Source: Ruminiclostridium papyrosolvens DSM 2782
GTDB lineage: Bacteria; Bacillota; Clostridia; Acetivibrionales; DSM-1351
Length of the DNA stretch: 64,000 bases
NCBI RefSeq assembly: GCF_029318685.1
Contig: NZ_CP119677.1
Span: forward strand, 124,001 to 188,000
Direction: 5' to 3'
The notes under the pieces were generated by a model. It saw nothing but the letters and a program-made list of their open reading frames with translations, had not been told where the DNA came from and searched no databases. The position numbers were made by a program, and so were the translations under genes. Shown here piece by piece: positions 1 to 8,942 of the stretch (positions are counted from its first letter, which is position 1; every line of letters starts with the position of its first letter).

Positions 1-1
1 A

Positions 2-883
2 TGTACTTACGGAGCACTTGGAGCATTCTCAACAGGAATAGGCAGTACCGATATGGCAGCGGGAATGGCAACGGGAGAAGCTTGGTTCAAGGTTCCCGAA
101 GCAATTAAGTTCGTTCTAAAAGGTAAGCCTCAAAAGTGGGTTGGAGGAAAGGATGTTATCCTTCATATCATTGGAATGATAGGTGTTGACGGTGCACTTT
201 ACAAATCAATGGAGTTTACCGGTGACGGCGTGAACGCTCTGTCAATGGACGACAGATTCTCAATGGCAAACATGGCTATTGAGGCAGGTGCAAAAAACGG
301 AATATTTGAAGTAGACGAAAAAACCGTTGAATACGTAAAGGAGCATTCCATCAGATCATATACTGTATACAAGGCTGACGAGGATGCGCAATATTCAGAA
401 GTTTATGAAATAGACCTTGCTGAAATAAAGCCAACAGTTGCATTTCCTCATCTTCCTGAAAATGCACGTACCATTGACAAGGTGGGCGATATTAAAATCG
501 ATCAGGTTGTAATCGGTTCATGTACAAACGGACGTATAGAAGACATGAGAATAGCTGCCCAAATTCTAAAAGGACAAAAGGTCAGCGACAATGTAAGGTG
601 TATTATTATTCCTGCTACTCAGAAGATATGGAAGCAGGCTATGAACGAAGGCCTGTTTGACATATTTATAGATGCGGGAGCTGCTGTAAGCACACCTACC
701 TGTGGTCCATGCCTTGGAGGACATATGGGTATACTTGCAAAGGGAGAGAGAGCTGTTGCAACTACAAACAGAAACTTTGTAGGACGTATGGGACATCCTG
801 AAAGTGAAGTTTACCTTGCAAGTCCTGCAGTAGCTGCGGCTTCAGCAATAGCAGGCAGGATAGCAGGCCCTGATGAAATTTAA
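2..883 (+). CDS. leuC: 3-isopropylmalate dehydratase large subunit, 5' truncated
   Basis: Large subunit of the [4Fe-4S] isomerase that converts 2-isopropylmalate to 3-isopropylmalate in leucine biosynthesis. The reading frame is open from base 2, so the gene starts upstream of the window and about the last 293 residues are visible; the first internal ATG at 53 is not the start. Cluster ligands are visible as the Cys in SCTNGR and the CGPC pair in [11 protein letters not shown], followed by the aconitase-type C-terminal [10 protein letters not shown] segment. It is followed by leuD and leuB in the same direction, a normal leu operon order. The family could also act on homoaconitate or citramalate, but the leuD-leuB context favours leucine. 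Confidence 0.96.
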   Translation, partial: CTYGALGAFSTGIGSTDMAAGMATGEAWFKVPEAIKFVLKGKPQKWVGGKDVILHIIGMIGVDGALYKSMEFTGDGVNALSMDDRFSMANMAIEAGAKNGIFEVDEKTVEYVKEHSIRSYTVYKADEDAQYSEVYEIDLAEIKPTVAFPHLPENARTIDKVGDIKIDQVVIGSCTNGRIEDMRIAAQILKGQKVSDNVRCIIIPATQKIWKQAMNEGLFDIFIDAGAAVSTPTCGPCLGGHMGILAKGERAVATTNRNFVGRMGHPESEVYLASPAVAAASAIAGRIAGPDEI

Positions 884-964
884 TTTATAAGAGATTGACA
901 TAAATGAAAACAGGCACGGATATTTTTATTGGTATTTTGTCCGCTGTCGGAAAAGGAGATAGAT

Positions 965-1453
965 ATGAATGTTAAGGGTAAGGTTATAAAGTATGGAAAC
1001 AACGTTGATACAGACGTAATTATACCTGCAAGATATTTGAACACATCAGACCCTGCTGAGCTTGCCAGTCATTGCATGGAGGATCTTGATGATAAATTTA
1101 CACAGAGAGTCCAAAAAGGAGATGTAATGGTTGCCGGAAAGAATTTTGGCTGCGGTTCCTCAAGAGAACACGCACCCATTTCTATAAAGGCTTCGGGAAT
1201 ATCCTGTGTTATAGCAGAAACTTTTGCAAGAATATTCTATAGAAATTCTATTAATATCGGGCTCCCTATTTTAGAGTGTCCTGAAGCTGCAAAAGATATA
1301 AAGGATGACGATCAGGTAGAAATAGACTTTGATAAAGGGTTGATTAAAAACCTTACAACAGGCAAAACATATCAGGGTCAGCCGTTTCCCGGATTTATGC
1401 AGGAGATTATTTCTTCCGACGGGTTGATACAGTATATTAATAATTCGCTTTAA
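965..1453 (+). CDS. leuD: 3-isopropylmalate dehydratase small subunit
   Basis: Swivel-domain subunit that pairs with LeuC. The product is 162 residues, the usual length for the archaeal/clostridial short LeuD. The signature [10 protein letters not shown] loop is at residues 62-71 and the N-terminal [16 protein letters not shown] is typical. I chose the ATG at 965 because an AAAAGGAG ribosome site ends about six bases upstream; an in-frame ATG at 929 lacks one and would add an unrelated leader. It lies 81 bases after leuC and 26 bases before leuB, consistent with a single transcript. Confidence 0.96.
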   Translation: MNVKGKVIKYGNNVDTDVIIPARYLNTSDPAELASHCMEDLDDKFTQRVQKGDVMVAGKNFGCGSSREHAPISIKASGISCVIAETFARIFYRNSINIGLPILECPEAAKDIKDDDQVEIDFDKGLIKNLTTGKTYQGQPFPGFMQEIISSDGLIQYINNSL

Positions 1454-1479
1454 TAGACTGCTGGAATGGAGATGAATAT

Positions 1480-2550
1480 ATGAATTATAAAATTACAGTG
1501 CTTCCGGGAGACGGAATTGGTCCGGATATAATAGCGGAAGCCTTGAAGGTTTTAGATTTGATAGGTGAAAAATATGGCCACAGCTTCTTATATACAGAAG
1601 CTGATTTAGGCGGTATTGCTTTAGACAGGCATGGAGAGCCGCTGCCACAGGTTACGGTGGATACCTGTAAGGGGAGTGATGCAGTGCTGCTGGGGGCAGT
1701 AGGTGGCCCTAAATGGGATACATTGCCCGGAAATAAGAGGCCGGAAGCGGGATTGCTGGGGATAAGAGCGGCTCTCGGATTATATGCCAACCTTAGACCG
1801 GCTGTTATATATGGGGCTTTAAAGGATGCATCACCGCTCAAAACAGAAATAATTAGCAATGGTATTGATATTATGGTTATCCGTGAATTGACCGGAGGAA
1901 TTTATTTCGGCAAGAGAGGCAGACTTGACTCAGAAGGCGGAGAGGCTGCATTTGACACAGAAATGTATAATGTATCTGAAATAAAGAGAATAGCAAAAGT
2001 TGGCTTTGAAACGGCTATGAAGAGGGGCAAAAAGCTTATGTCCGTGGATAAGGCCAATGTACTTGAAAGCTCAAGGCTCTGGAGGCAGGTAGTTGAAGAG
2101 GTGGCAAAGGAATATCCGGAGGTTGCCTTAAGTCATATGTACGTTGATAATGCGGCAATGCAGTTGGTCAGAAACCCTGCTCAATTTGACGTTATCCTTA
2201 CAAGTAATATATTTGGAGATATCTTATCGGACGAAGCTTCCATGATAACAGGTTCTATCGGAATGCTGCCATCCGCCAGTGTTGGCTCTTCGAAGCTGGG
2301 GCTTTATGAGCCTATACATGGGTCTGCACCTGATATTGCAGGACAGGATAAAGCAAATCCTATTGCGACAATACTTTCAGTGGCTATGATGCTGAGATAT
2401 TCACTTGATTTGACTGATGAAGCAGATGCTATTGAAAAGGCTGTTCAAGATGTTTTAAATTCGGGCTACAGAACTGCTGACATAGCCTCTCCGGGTACTA
2501 AGGTTGTTGGTACCAAGGAGATGGGAAAGCTCCTTAGAGAGCATATGTAG
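1480..2550 (+). CDS. leuB: 3-isopropylmalate dehydrogenase
   Basis: NAD-dependent oxidative decarboxylation of 3-isopropylmalate to 2-oxoisocaproate. The 356-residue length is typical. Seen are the N-terminal [10 protein letters not shown], the GAVGGPKWD loop, the substrate-binding [10 protein letters not shown], the [14 protein letters not shown] segment and the metal/NAD region [11 protein letters not shown]...[12 protein letters not shown]. The ATG at 1480 follows a GGAATGGAG ribosome site. It is the last leu gene visible; an imperfect hairpin follows at about 2573-2620, coinciding with the left end of the insertion sequence, so the natural operon end may have been altered by the insertion. 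Confidence 0.97.
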   Translation: MNYKITVLPGDGIGPDIIAEALKVLDLIGEKYGHSFLYTEADLGGIALDRHGEPLPQVTVDTCKGSDAVLLGAVGGPKWDTLPGNKRPEAGLLGIRAALGLYANLRPAVIYGALKDASPLKTEIISNGIDIMVIRELTGGIYFGKRGRLDSEGGEAAFDTEMYNVSEIKRIAKVGFETAMKRGKKLMSVDKANVLESSRLWRQVVEEVAKEYPEVALSHMYVDNAAMQLVRNPAQFDVILTSNIFGDILSDEASMITGSIGMLPSASVGSSKLGLYEPIHGSAPDIAGQDKANPIATILSVAMMLRYSLDLTDEADAIEKAVQDVLNSGYRTADIASPGTKVVGTKEMGKLLREHM

Positions 2551-2730
2551 TTAAACATATATACAATTCCTAAAGGGAGTGTCGCAAAACTACTTAGAAA
2601 GTAGTCAGTGATGCTCCTTTCTTTTGCTCCAATATATATTATTGCTAAATTGTTGATTATCCTGTAGGATATTCCTGATTTTATTGAATTTGAGCGCACT
2701 TTAATAGGCCTATTAGATTTCGTTGGAATT

Positions 2731-4332
2731 TTAGCAGGCTTTTATTTCATGAAGTTCTTTTCCACATCGGTCATTTTGAATTTTGGAGTGTAGCTTGTTT
2801 ATGTTATAGCCAAAACACAACAGCATAAATTCCGTTTTGACACTGGTTCTCCCTCTAGTTAAAAATCGTTTAAAATTATAGTCACTTTTTAGAACCCCAA
2901 AGGCTCCTTCAACTTGGATGGAACGATTTACTCTTAGAAGAATGCCTTTTTCCGTCAAGATGTTTTCATAAGATTTTTGTCTCTTTTTTACAAATGTTTT
3001 AGATACCTGCATTTTGCGATTTCCTTGGGCTTTTGTACACTTAGACTTATAGGGGCAATTACTACAATCTTCACATTCATATATGCTAATCTCGGAACGA
3101 TATCCTGTTGCAGATTTTCTATGAGTTGTTCCTGACATTTTTAATTGTTTTCCATTATGGCACGTATACTCATCTTTATCTTCATCATATTTCATATTTT
3201 CACGTTTGCTGATATCTTTCTTGAAACTTTTCTTCTTCCATATCTTGTATGTTTGAGGTTTTATGTAGCTTTGCTGTTGCTTTTCTTCCAAGTACAGATA
3301 GTTTTCTTCGCTCTCATAGCCAGAGTCTGCAATTATATTTTCATAACACCTTCCTAAGTTTGATTCCATACTTTTTAGAAACGGGATCAGTGTAGCAATG
3401 TCATTCCTATCCTGAAAGACTCCAACGCCGGTAACATATTCGCTTTCTACACCAATCTGTACATTGTAAGCAGGTTTTAGCTGAGCGTTACGCATGTGAT
3501 CATCTTTCATGTGCATGAATGTTGCATCAGTATCCGTTTTAGAATAACTGTTTCTCCCCTCGAACAGCCGGTTATGAGCATTGTATTTTTCCTGACGTTC
3601 TTTAAATTCCTTAAGCTGCTCTGTGAATTTCTGTACTTGAGTTTTACGTTTACCGATTCCATGAACGAATTCTATATTGTCTTCTTTTTGCTTATCCTTT
3701 AAATATTTAAGGACTTGCTCTAAATCCGCCAGTATACTATCTTTTGATACTGAAAAGTTAGTTAAATATGACTGGTTTATATCCACTAAGCAAGCTTTGA
3801 TTTTCTCAAACATCTTTGCTTCGTTTTTATTGACTACTTTCTTCCATACAAAGGTATAGCGGTTTGCATTTGCTTCAATTTTAGTACCATCCACAAACAG
3901 GTTTTCGAATTTGACTTCTCCTATAGAATGCAGGTGCTGAACCATTTGATAGAATAGGTCTTCTATTGCTTCTGGAAGATAATCCTTGCGAAATCTGGCT
4001 ATAGTTGAGTGGTCAGGCTTTGATTCCCCTTGGAGCAGCCACATGTAATTAATATCTCTTTTACATGCAGTTTCAATTTTTCTGCTTGAGTATATGTTAT
4101 TTGAGTTTGCATATGTTATTATCTTGAACATAGTCTTTGGGTCAACTGCCGGTTTTCTTCCCGTAGAAGAGTAAGCCTTATACAACTTTGTGTAATTCAA
4201 TCCCTCCAATATTTGGCTTAGCAGTCTGACAGAATCATCTTCAGGTATTAACATCTCCAAATTTAAAGGCAAAACTAATTGATAGTATCCGTTAAATCCG
4301 GTATAATTTTTATGTTGGATAAGTTTTTTCAC
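2731..4332 (-). CDS. IS1182-family transposase
   Basis: A 533-residue DDE transposase, apparently full length and uninterrupted. The N-terminal DUF772-like helical domain (about residues 15-120) contains the RKPAVDPKTMFKI and DHSTIARFR motifs. The catalytic region shows D in LFVDGTKIEA, D in IADSGYESEENY and E in VEGAFGVLK. A Cys-rich insert (CEDCSNCPYKSKC) precedes the C-terminal segment, as in the family. It points opposite to the flanking leu and gap genes. The open frame suggests a recent or still mobile copy. Family placement is firm; mobility is inferred. Confidence 0.93.
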   Translation of the reverse strand: MKKLIQHKNYTGFNGYYQLVLPLNLEMLIPEDDSVRLLSQILEGLNYTKLYKAYSSTGRKPAVDPKTMFKIITYANSNNIYSSRKIETACKRDINYMWLLQGESKPDHSTIARFRKDYLPEAIEDLFYQMVQHLHSIGEVKFENLFVDGTKIEANANRYTFVWKKVVNKNEAKMFEKIKACLVDINQSYLTNFSVSKDSILADLEQVLKYLKDKQKEDNIEFVHGIGKRKTQVQKFTEQLKEFKERQEKYNAHNRLFEGRNSYSKTDTDATFMHMKDDHMRNAQLKPAYNVQIGVESEYVTGVGVFQDRNDIATLIPFLKSMESNLGRCYENIIADSGYESEENYLYLEEKQQQSYIKPQTYKIWKKKSFKKDISKRENMKYDEDKDEYTCHNGKQLKMSGTTHRKSATGYRSEISIYECEDCSNCPYKSKCTKAQGNRKMQVSKTFVKKRQKSYENILTEKGILLRVNRSIQVEGAFGVLKSDYNFKRFLTRGRTSVKTEFMLLCFGYNINKLHSKIQNDRCGKELHEIKAC

Positions 4333-4352
4333 AAATTAAATTATACAACACT

Positions 4353-4374
4353 TGCGGGCCCTACGGGACCCGCA
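4353..4374. repeat. GC-rich hairpin in the transposase leader
   Basis: Six-base arms TGCGGG and CCCGCA, with two further C-G pairs inside one mismatch and a TACG loop, just upstream of the transposase start on the minus strand. Such hairpins can mask the ribosome site when transcription reads in from outside; that role is inferred. Confidence 0.5.
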
Positions 4375-4393
4375 TTTTACTATTTTAGGTACA

Positions 4394-4448
4394 AAAAGGG
4401 GACTGCTGCACAGCGAATAAAATTTATTCATTGTGCAACAGCCCCTTT
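4394..4448. repeat. Long imperfect hairpin at the right IS end
   Basis: Arms AAAAAGGGGACTGCTGCACA and TGTGCAACAGCCCCTTTTT flank a GAATAAA/TTTATTC inner stem. It ends in a T-run on the plus strand and would work as a strong terminator shielding gap from upstream reading. It also contains the proposed right terminal repeat. Confidence 0.65.
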
Positions 4449-4604
4449 TTTTTTGTGGTGCATATTTCTACTGTTTATATCCATTTCAATACCATTAGTA
4501 TTAGTCTGTAAACCATCCTGTGCCATCTTCTGTATACTGATTCGACAAATAAAGAGCTAAATTCACCTCTACTATCGTTAAATATTGAAGGAAAAATAAA
4601 AAAG

Positions 4605-4633
4605 TTGATAATAGTTACTAAAATGTTTATTTT
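4605..4633 (+). promoter_or_regulatory. Candidate sigma-A promoter for the gap operon
   Basis: TTGATA at 4605-4610, a 17-base spacer and TATTTT at 4628-4633, about 100 bases before gap in an AT-rich stretch (4449-4734) that otherwise holds no gene. The -10 is weak. It is downstream of the insertion sequence, so the gap cluster appears to have its own promoter. Confidence 0.3.
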
Positions 4634-4734
4634 TGTTAATTATTTTTTGTCAGTATTCAGTTTATTATTAATCATGAAGTACATATACAGAGTATTTCAC
4701 ACACGCAGATATTAATTTGTTAGGAGGTTATGTG

Positions 4735-5754
4735 ATGGCTGTAAGAATTGGAATAAACGGATTTGGCAGGATAGGAAGAAATTCGTTTAAAGTGTTATTG
4801 GAAAAGTATTCAGAAGATCTGGAGGTTGTTGCAATTAATGATTTGACAGCGCCGGAAACGTTGGCACATCTGTTAAAGTATGATTCTGTATTTGGAAGGT
4901 ACAATGGATTGGTTGAAGTTTGTAAAAACGGCTTAAAAGTGAATGGAAGGCCAGTCAAGATTCTATCGGAAAAGGATCCTGCAAGTATCAATTGGGGAGA
5001 TATGGGAGTTGATATTGTTTTGGAGTCCACAGGATTATTCAGCAAGAGAGAAAAAGCCCAGTTACATATCACAAAGGGTAATGCAAAAAAAGTAATAATA
5101 TCAGCACCTTCACCTGATGATGATATAACCGTAGTAATGGGAGTTAACCATGATAGGTATGATGCGAAAAAGCATAACATAATTTCAAATGCCTCTTGTA
5201 CTACCAACTGCTTATCACCATTGGCTAAGGTATTGAATGATAACTTCGGAATAGTCAGAGGATTGATGACCACGGTTCATGCATATACCAATGATCAGAA
5301 GATTCTTGACTTACCGCATAAGGATTTAAGGAGGGCAAGGGCTGCAAATGTATCAATAATTCCTACAAAAACAGGGGCTACAAAGGCGGTTGAAAAGGTG
5401 CTGCCTGAGCTTGCAGGGAAGTTGAGCGGGCTTGCTTTGAGAGTACCTACATTTGCTGTCTCAGTTGTTGACCTTGTTATCGAAACGGAAATGCTCGTAG
5501 TAAAGAATGATGTAAATGCTGCATTGATTGAAGCTTCGGAAGGAAATATGAAGGGTATTCTGGGATACACGCAGGAACCACTAGTATCCATAGATTTCAA
5601 GGGTCAGTCTGAATCATCCATTGTAGATGCTCTGTCCACAATTGTTATTAATGATAATATGATTAAGGTTGTTGCCTGGTATGACAACGAGTGGGGTTAT
5701 TCAAACAGGTATGCCGATTTAGCAGCTTTTGTAGCGAAAAAGGGCTTTAATTAA
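4735..5754 (+). CDS. gap: Type I glyceraldehyde-3-phosphate dehydrogenase
   Basis: Phosphorylating NAD-dependent GAPDH, 339 residues. Seen are GINGFGRIG at the dinucleotide fold, Asp36 in AINDLT (favours NAD over NADP), the active-site SNASCTTN with Cys155, base His182 in TTVHAYT, and C-terminal [11 protein letters not shown]. The start is the ATG at 4735, seven bases after AGGAGG. Unlike glycolytic operons there is no pgk or tpi beside it. It is followed 55 bases later by a PLP enzyme and ligase genes, so it may be a second, accessory GAPDH. It carries changes at usually constant places ([20 protein letters not shown]), which could mark altered inhibitor sensitivity; that is inference. Confidence 0.95.
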   Translation: MAVRIGINGFGRIGRNSFKVLLEKYSEDLEVVAINDLTAPETLAHLLKYDSVFGRYNGLVEVCKNGLKVNGRPVKILSEKDPASINWGDMGVDIVLESTGLFSKREKAQLHITKGNAKKVIISAPSPDDDITVVMGVNHDRYDAKKHNIISNASCTTNCLSPLAKVLNDNFGIVRGLMTTVHAYTNDQKILDLPHKDLRRARAANVSIIPTKTGATKAVEKVLPELAGKLSGLALRVPTFAVSVVDLVIETEMLVVKNDVNAALIEASEGNMKGILGYTQEPLVSIDFKGQSESSIVDALSTIVINDNMIKVVAWYDNEWGYSNRYADLAAFVAKKGFN

Positions 5755-5809
5755 ATTACAGGTATTCGCTGCGTGAATGCTATGTTGGCTGTTAAGGAGG
5801 CCTAATATA

Positions 5810-7279
5810 ATGGAAAACTGTGATTTGCTCTTGACCCCTGTTGCAGATAAATTAAGGCAGCTTATCAATAGAGATATAACATCATTCCACGCTCTTCCCA
5901 TATCAGGGAAGAAGTCCATATCCTCCTCAGCCATATATGATAAATATAAGGACTTGTTTGGGGACGATTACTATAGGTCTGAAATGACTATAACTGGCGA
6001 AAATTTTGATACGCCGGTACTTCCGTCCCGATGTATAAAGCAATCTGAGGATTTGACCGCAAAGGCTTTTGGAGCAAGAAAGAGTTTTTATGTAACAATG
6101 GGAACAACCACTGCTAACAGGATAGTTATAAATACCATGGCGGATTATGGGGCTCGGGTTTTAGTTGACAGGTCCTGCCACATTTCAATCCATTTCAGTG
6201 TCAGGGATAGAAAGTGTGAGCTTACATATATCCCGTATAAGCATTTATGTAAAGCATCAGGACGTTCCTATTTTAACTTCTACAAGGTTGTTTCTCAATA
6301 TAAACAGGCACTTAAAGATGGTAGACCATACAAACTTGTAATTTTAAACGGGTATTCGTATGAAGGTGTTTTTTATGACTTGAAACCGCTAATCAGGGAG
6401 TGTATAAAAGCCAACGATGATGTTAGCTTTTTAATAGATGAGGCATGGTTTGCATATGGATATTTCCACAAGGGTTATAAAAAGTATACGGCTATGCAGA
6501 TAGCTGCAGATTTACAGGCAGAAATGCCGGATAGGAAAATATGTATTGTATCTACTCAATCGGCTCATAAATCTTTAAGTGCCCTTCGTCAAGGTTCATA
6601 TATTCATACTTTCGCAGATAAGGCTTTTGTCAGAAAGTTATTGGAGAACAAGTTTTCTGTACATACTACCTCGCCAAGCTACCCGATTATTGCTTCACTG
6701 GAGTTGGCAAGAGTACAGGCCGTTAAGGAAGGCAGCCGCATGATAGAGGATTCGCTATTGATTTCTAAGTTCTTTTGTGAACAGGTCAAAGAGAATAAAA
6801 GGTTATCCTTATACGCTATAAATAATAAAGATTTTATCGGTAAGGGTGATGGGGGCAGGGTATTTGTGGATCCTCTGAAAATTTCTATTAACCTGTCAAA
6901 ATTAAAGATAAGGCCAAAAGACTTTATCAGGTACGCTTTTGATAAATTTGGTATTTATATTAACAGATACTGCAATAAATCCATCCTTATAAACATTCAT
7001 ATAGGAATTAAAAAACAGGATATTTTAACACTATTGGACGCAATGGAAGAATTTCAACAGGAGACTCAGGAAAAAATGTTAAATCCCCGTAAGAATAGTA
7101 TTTCGGCGGAGAATGAGATTGATTATAGAGCCGAGGTAGGGGCAATAAGCGAATGTTTTGTTATTCCTTACCCTCCGGGAGTGCCTTTGCTTTTTAAGGG
7201 AGACATAATAAACCGTAAGGAAGCAGAAAAAATAAAGATACTAAAGCAAAACGGAGTGGATTTAATAGTAGTTAAATAA
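5810..7279 (+). CDS. Divergent Orn/Lys/Arg decarboxylase-fold PLP enzyme
   Basis: Fold-type I PLP enzyme of 489 residues. The core resembles the Orn/Lys/Arg decarboxylase major domain: His124 in RSCH for ring stacking, Asp210 in IDEAWFAYGYF for the pyridine nitrogen, and the Schiff-base Lys254 in STQSAHKSLSALRQGSYIH. The family's C-terminal VIPYPPGVPLLFKGD segment is at the end. It lacks the normal N-terminal HMPGHK signature (SFHALPISGKK instead) and the usual NGST glycine loop (MGTTTANR). The start at ATG 5810 follows AAGGAGG; an upstream in-frame ATG at 5777 has none. It is 20 bases from the ligase gene. Decarboxylation of a basic amino acid is possible, but another PLP reaction cannot be excluded. 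Confidence 0.75.
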   Translation: MENCDLLLTPVADKLRQLINRDITSFHALPISGKKSISSSAIYDKYKDLFGDDYYRSEMTITGENFDTPVLPSRCIKQSEDLTAKAFGARKSFYVTMGTTTANRIVINTMADYGARVLVDRSCHISIHFSVRDRKCELTYIPYKHLCKASGRSYFNFYKVVSQYKQALKDGRPYKLVILNGYSYEGVFYDLKPLIRECIKANDDVSFLIDEAWFAYGYFHKGYKKYTAMQIAADLQAEMPDRKICIVSTQSAHKSLSALRQGSYIHTFADKAFVRKLLENKFSVHTTSPSYPIIASLELARVQAVKEGSRMIEDSLLISKFFCEQVKENKRLSLYAINNKDFIGKGDGGRVFVDPLKISINLSKLKIRPKDFIRYAFDKFGIYINRYCNKSILINIHIGIKKQDILTLLDAMEEFQQETQEKMLNPRKNSISAENEIDYRAEVGAISECFVIPYPPGVPLLFKGDIINRKEAEKIKILKQNGVDLIVVK

Positions 7280-7299
7280 TTTATGAAGGAGGTTGAAGG

Positions 7300-8763
7300 A
7301 TGATTCCATTATCAAAGCTTAAGAAAATGTCAGATAAATACCCTCAAAAGGCAGCAATTATTGAAGGTAATAAAGTTCTAACCTATAACGATTTATATAC
7401 GATGACAGGCAATGGTGTAAGCAACATTGTCAGTAAATATAATATTCAGAAACTTAAACGGATTGTCTTTATATCTGAAAACAGATATGAGATGCTTGTG
7501 CTTATGTCAATATTCTCTACGCTGAAGGTGACATTTTTGGGATTGGACTTTACAGGGAGTATCCAAAAAAAAATAGAGTGCATAAAAAGCATAGATGCGG
7601 AAGGTATCGTATATACAAAGAGGTATGCAGATGAAGTAAAGCTGATAAACAAAGGACTTAATCTGCTGACAATTTGTGTGGATAAAGAGTTTACTGACTT
7701 AGTAAGAAAACCCGACGAGACACAGCAGGAGTTCGATGCAAGCGGGATTAGCCGCCCTTTTGAGTCTATATCATTTACCTCTGGTACCAGCGGGATTCCA
7801 AAAGTTGTTTATAGAGACAAATCCTTTGATGGAAGGCGGTTTCCCTATCTTATAGACAGATTTGGATTTACTGAGTTAGATTTATTTCTTGTGACAGTAC
7901 CTTTTTACCATGTTTCAGCAATGGGCTGGGGCAGGCTGTTTTTGAACATTGGAGCTACCATTGTATTGGGAGATATAAATAATCCGGTTAGCATGGCAGC
8001 GGACTTGGTAAAATATAAGATTACCACTACACTGATTGTACCGAATATTCTGGAAAAAATGACAAAGGCCTTTGAAGAAAGGGTAGTAGAGGGTAGCATA
8101 AGTCTGAATTTTATTATCGTAGGAGGAAAACATTTTCCGGCAGACCTGAAAAGGCGCTCGATTAATGTATTTGGGTCTATTGTACATGAATACTATGGTT
8201 CAACGGAAACAGGAGTTAATGTTATTGCTGAGCCTCATGACTTGATAGCAATTGCTGACAGTTCGGGCAAGGAAATGGACGGAAGCAGAGTGAAAATCCT
8301 TGATGACAGGAACATTCCTCTTCCCAGAGGTATTAAGGGACACGTAGCTATTTCCAGCTACCAGAATATGAAGGGATATCTGAATGCTGAATCAAACAAG
8401 GTAGAAATAGAAGACACAGACTATATTGTTACGCCTGATTACGGTTGGATGGATGACAACGGATATTTGTTCCTGACAAGCCGTTCAACTCCTGATATCA
8501 ATATCTACAAGCTTGAAAATGAAATAGTCAGGATTAATGGAATAGAGGATTCGTACATATTTACAGGAGACGATGATAGATTATACTGTGTTGTTACAAT
8601 TAATCATGAGCTAAATAGTAACTTAACCAAAGTCAAGAATATTTTAGAGTCAAACGGTTTTAACGACTTTAAAATAATTAATACAGTTATACCCTACAGC
8701 ATGTCTGGAAAAGTAAATTTAGAAAAACTTAAAGGCATGGTAATAAGGGTTTCAAATAGATAA
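7300..8763 (+). CDS. AMP-forming acyl/aminoacyl ligase (ANL superfamily)
   Basis: An adenylating enzyme of 487 residues that should activate a carboxylic acid as acyl-AMP. Core motifs are the P-loop SFTSGTSGIPK near residues 158-168, HEYYGSTETG (A5), a degenerate DYGWMDDNGYLFLTSRS at the hinge, and a C-terminal SGKVNLEKLK carrying the A10 lysine. There is no carrier-protein domain. AAGGAGG precedes the ATG at 7300. Position between a PLP enzyme and an HMGL condensing enzyme suggests a biosynthetic rather than fatty-acid-degrading role; the substrate cannot be read from the sequence. The spacer to the next gene holds a long inverted repeat. Confidence 0.85.
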   Translation: MIPLSKLKKMSDKYPQKAAIIEGNKVLTYNDLYTMTGNGVSNIVSKYNIQKLKRIVFISENRYEMLVLMSIFSTLKVTFLGLDFTGSIQKKIECIKSIDAEGIVYTKRYADEVKLINKGLNLLTICVDKEFTDLVRKPDETQQEFDASGISRPFESISFTSGTSGIPKVVYRDKSFDGRRFPYLIDRFGFTELDLFLVTVPFYHVSAMGWGRLFLNIGATIVLGDINNPVSMAADLVKYKITTTLIVPNILEKMTKAFEERVVEGSISLNFIIVGGKHFPADLKRRSINVFGSIVHEYYGSTETGVNVIAEPHDLIAIADSSGKEMDGSRVKILDDRNIPLPRGIKGHVAISSYQNMKGYLNAESNKVEIEDTDYIVTPDYGWMDDNGYLFLTSRSTPDINIYKLENEIVRINGIEDSYIFTGDDDRLYCVVTINHELNSNLTKVKNILESNGFNDFKIINTVIPYSMSGKVNLEKLKGMVIRVSNR

Positions 8764-8796
8764 TGCAACTACCCCTGTGTTTAAAGTATTTCTAAC

Positions 8797-8873
8797 GTAC
8801 AGCTCATGTTCATTTGAGTACCTCTTACGTTTTTAAATAAATTTTCCTTTTAAATCTTGAACATGAGTTGTAC
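8797..8873. repeat. 16-bp inverted repeat between ligase and HMGL genes
   Basis: GTACAGCTCATGTTCA at 8797-8812 and TGAACATGAGTTGTAC at 8858-8873 are reverse complements at 15 of 16 positions, around a 45-base AT-rich loop. No T-run follows, so it is not a standard terminator. It could be an RNA stem or a pair of protein sites. Confidence 0.75.
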
Positions 8874-8942
8874 TGAGTACTTTACTCCGGAAGACGATGT
8901 TATAAAAAGCAGATAACGTTGGTATTGTAAGGAGGAATGACC

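Larger units (their letters stand above)
2572..4448. mobile_element. IS1182-family insertion sequence
   Basis: An element of about 1.88 kb carrying one DDE transposase gene. Proposed ends are imperfect inverted repeats at 2572-2591 (starting AAAGGGAGTGTCGCAAAA) and 4429-4448 (reverse complement AAAGGGGCTGTTGCACAATG), about 14 of 20 positions alike. Both ends sit in hairpin-forming sequence: 2573-2620, and 4394-4448, where a G-rich arm pairs with the right terminus. A further GC-rich hairpin at 4353-4374 lies in the transposase leader. Exact ends and a target duplication could not be fixed from a single copy. Confidence 0.7.

Noticed and set aside
566-796. Antisense frame inside leuC, and similar opposite-strand frames inside other genes
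   Set aside because: They lie within well-supported genes, lack ribosome sites and show no family features.
4279-4560. Short plus-strand frame over the IS right end
   Set aside because: It overlaps the transposase start and hairpins, has no ribosome site, and its translation is low-complexity.
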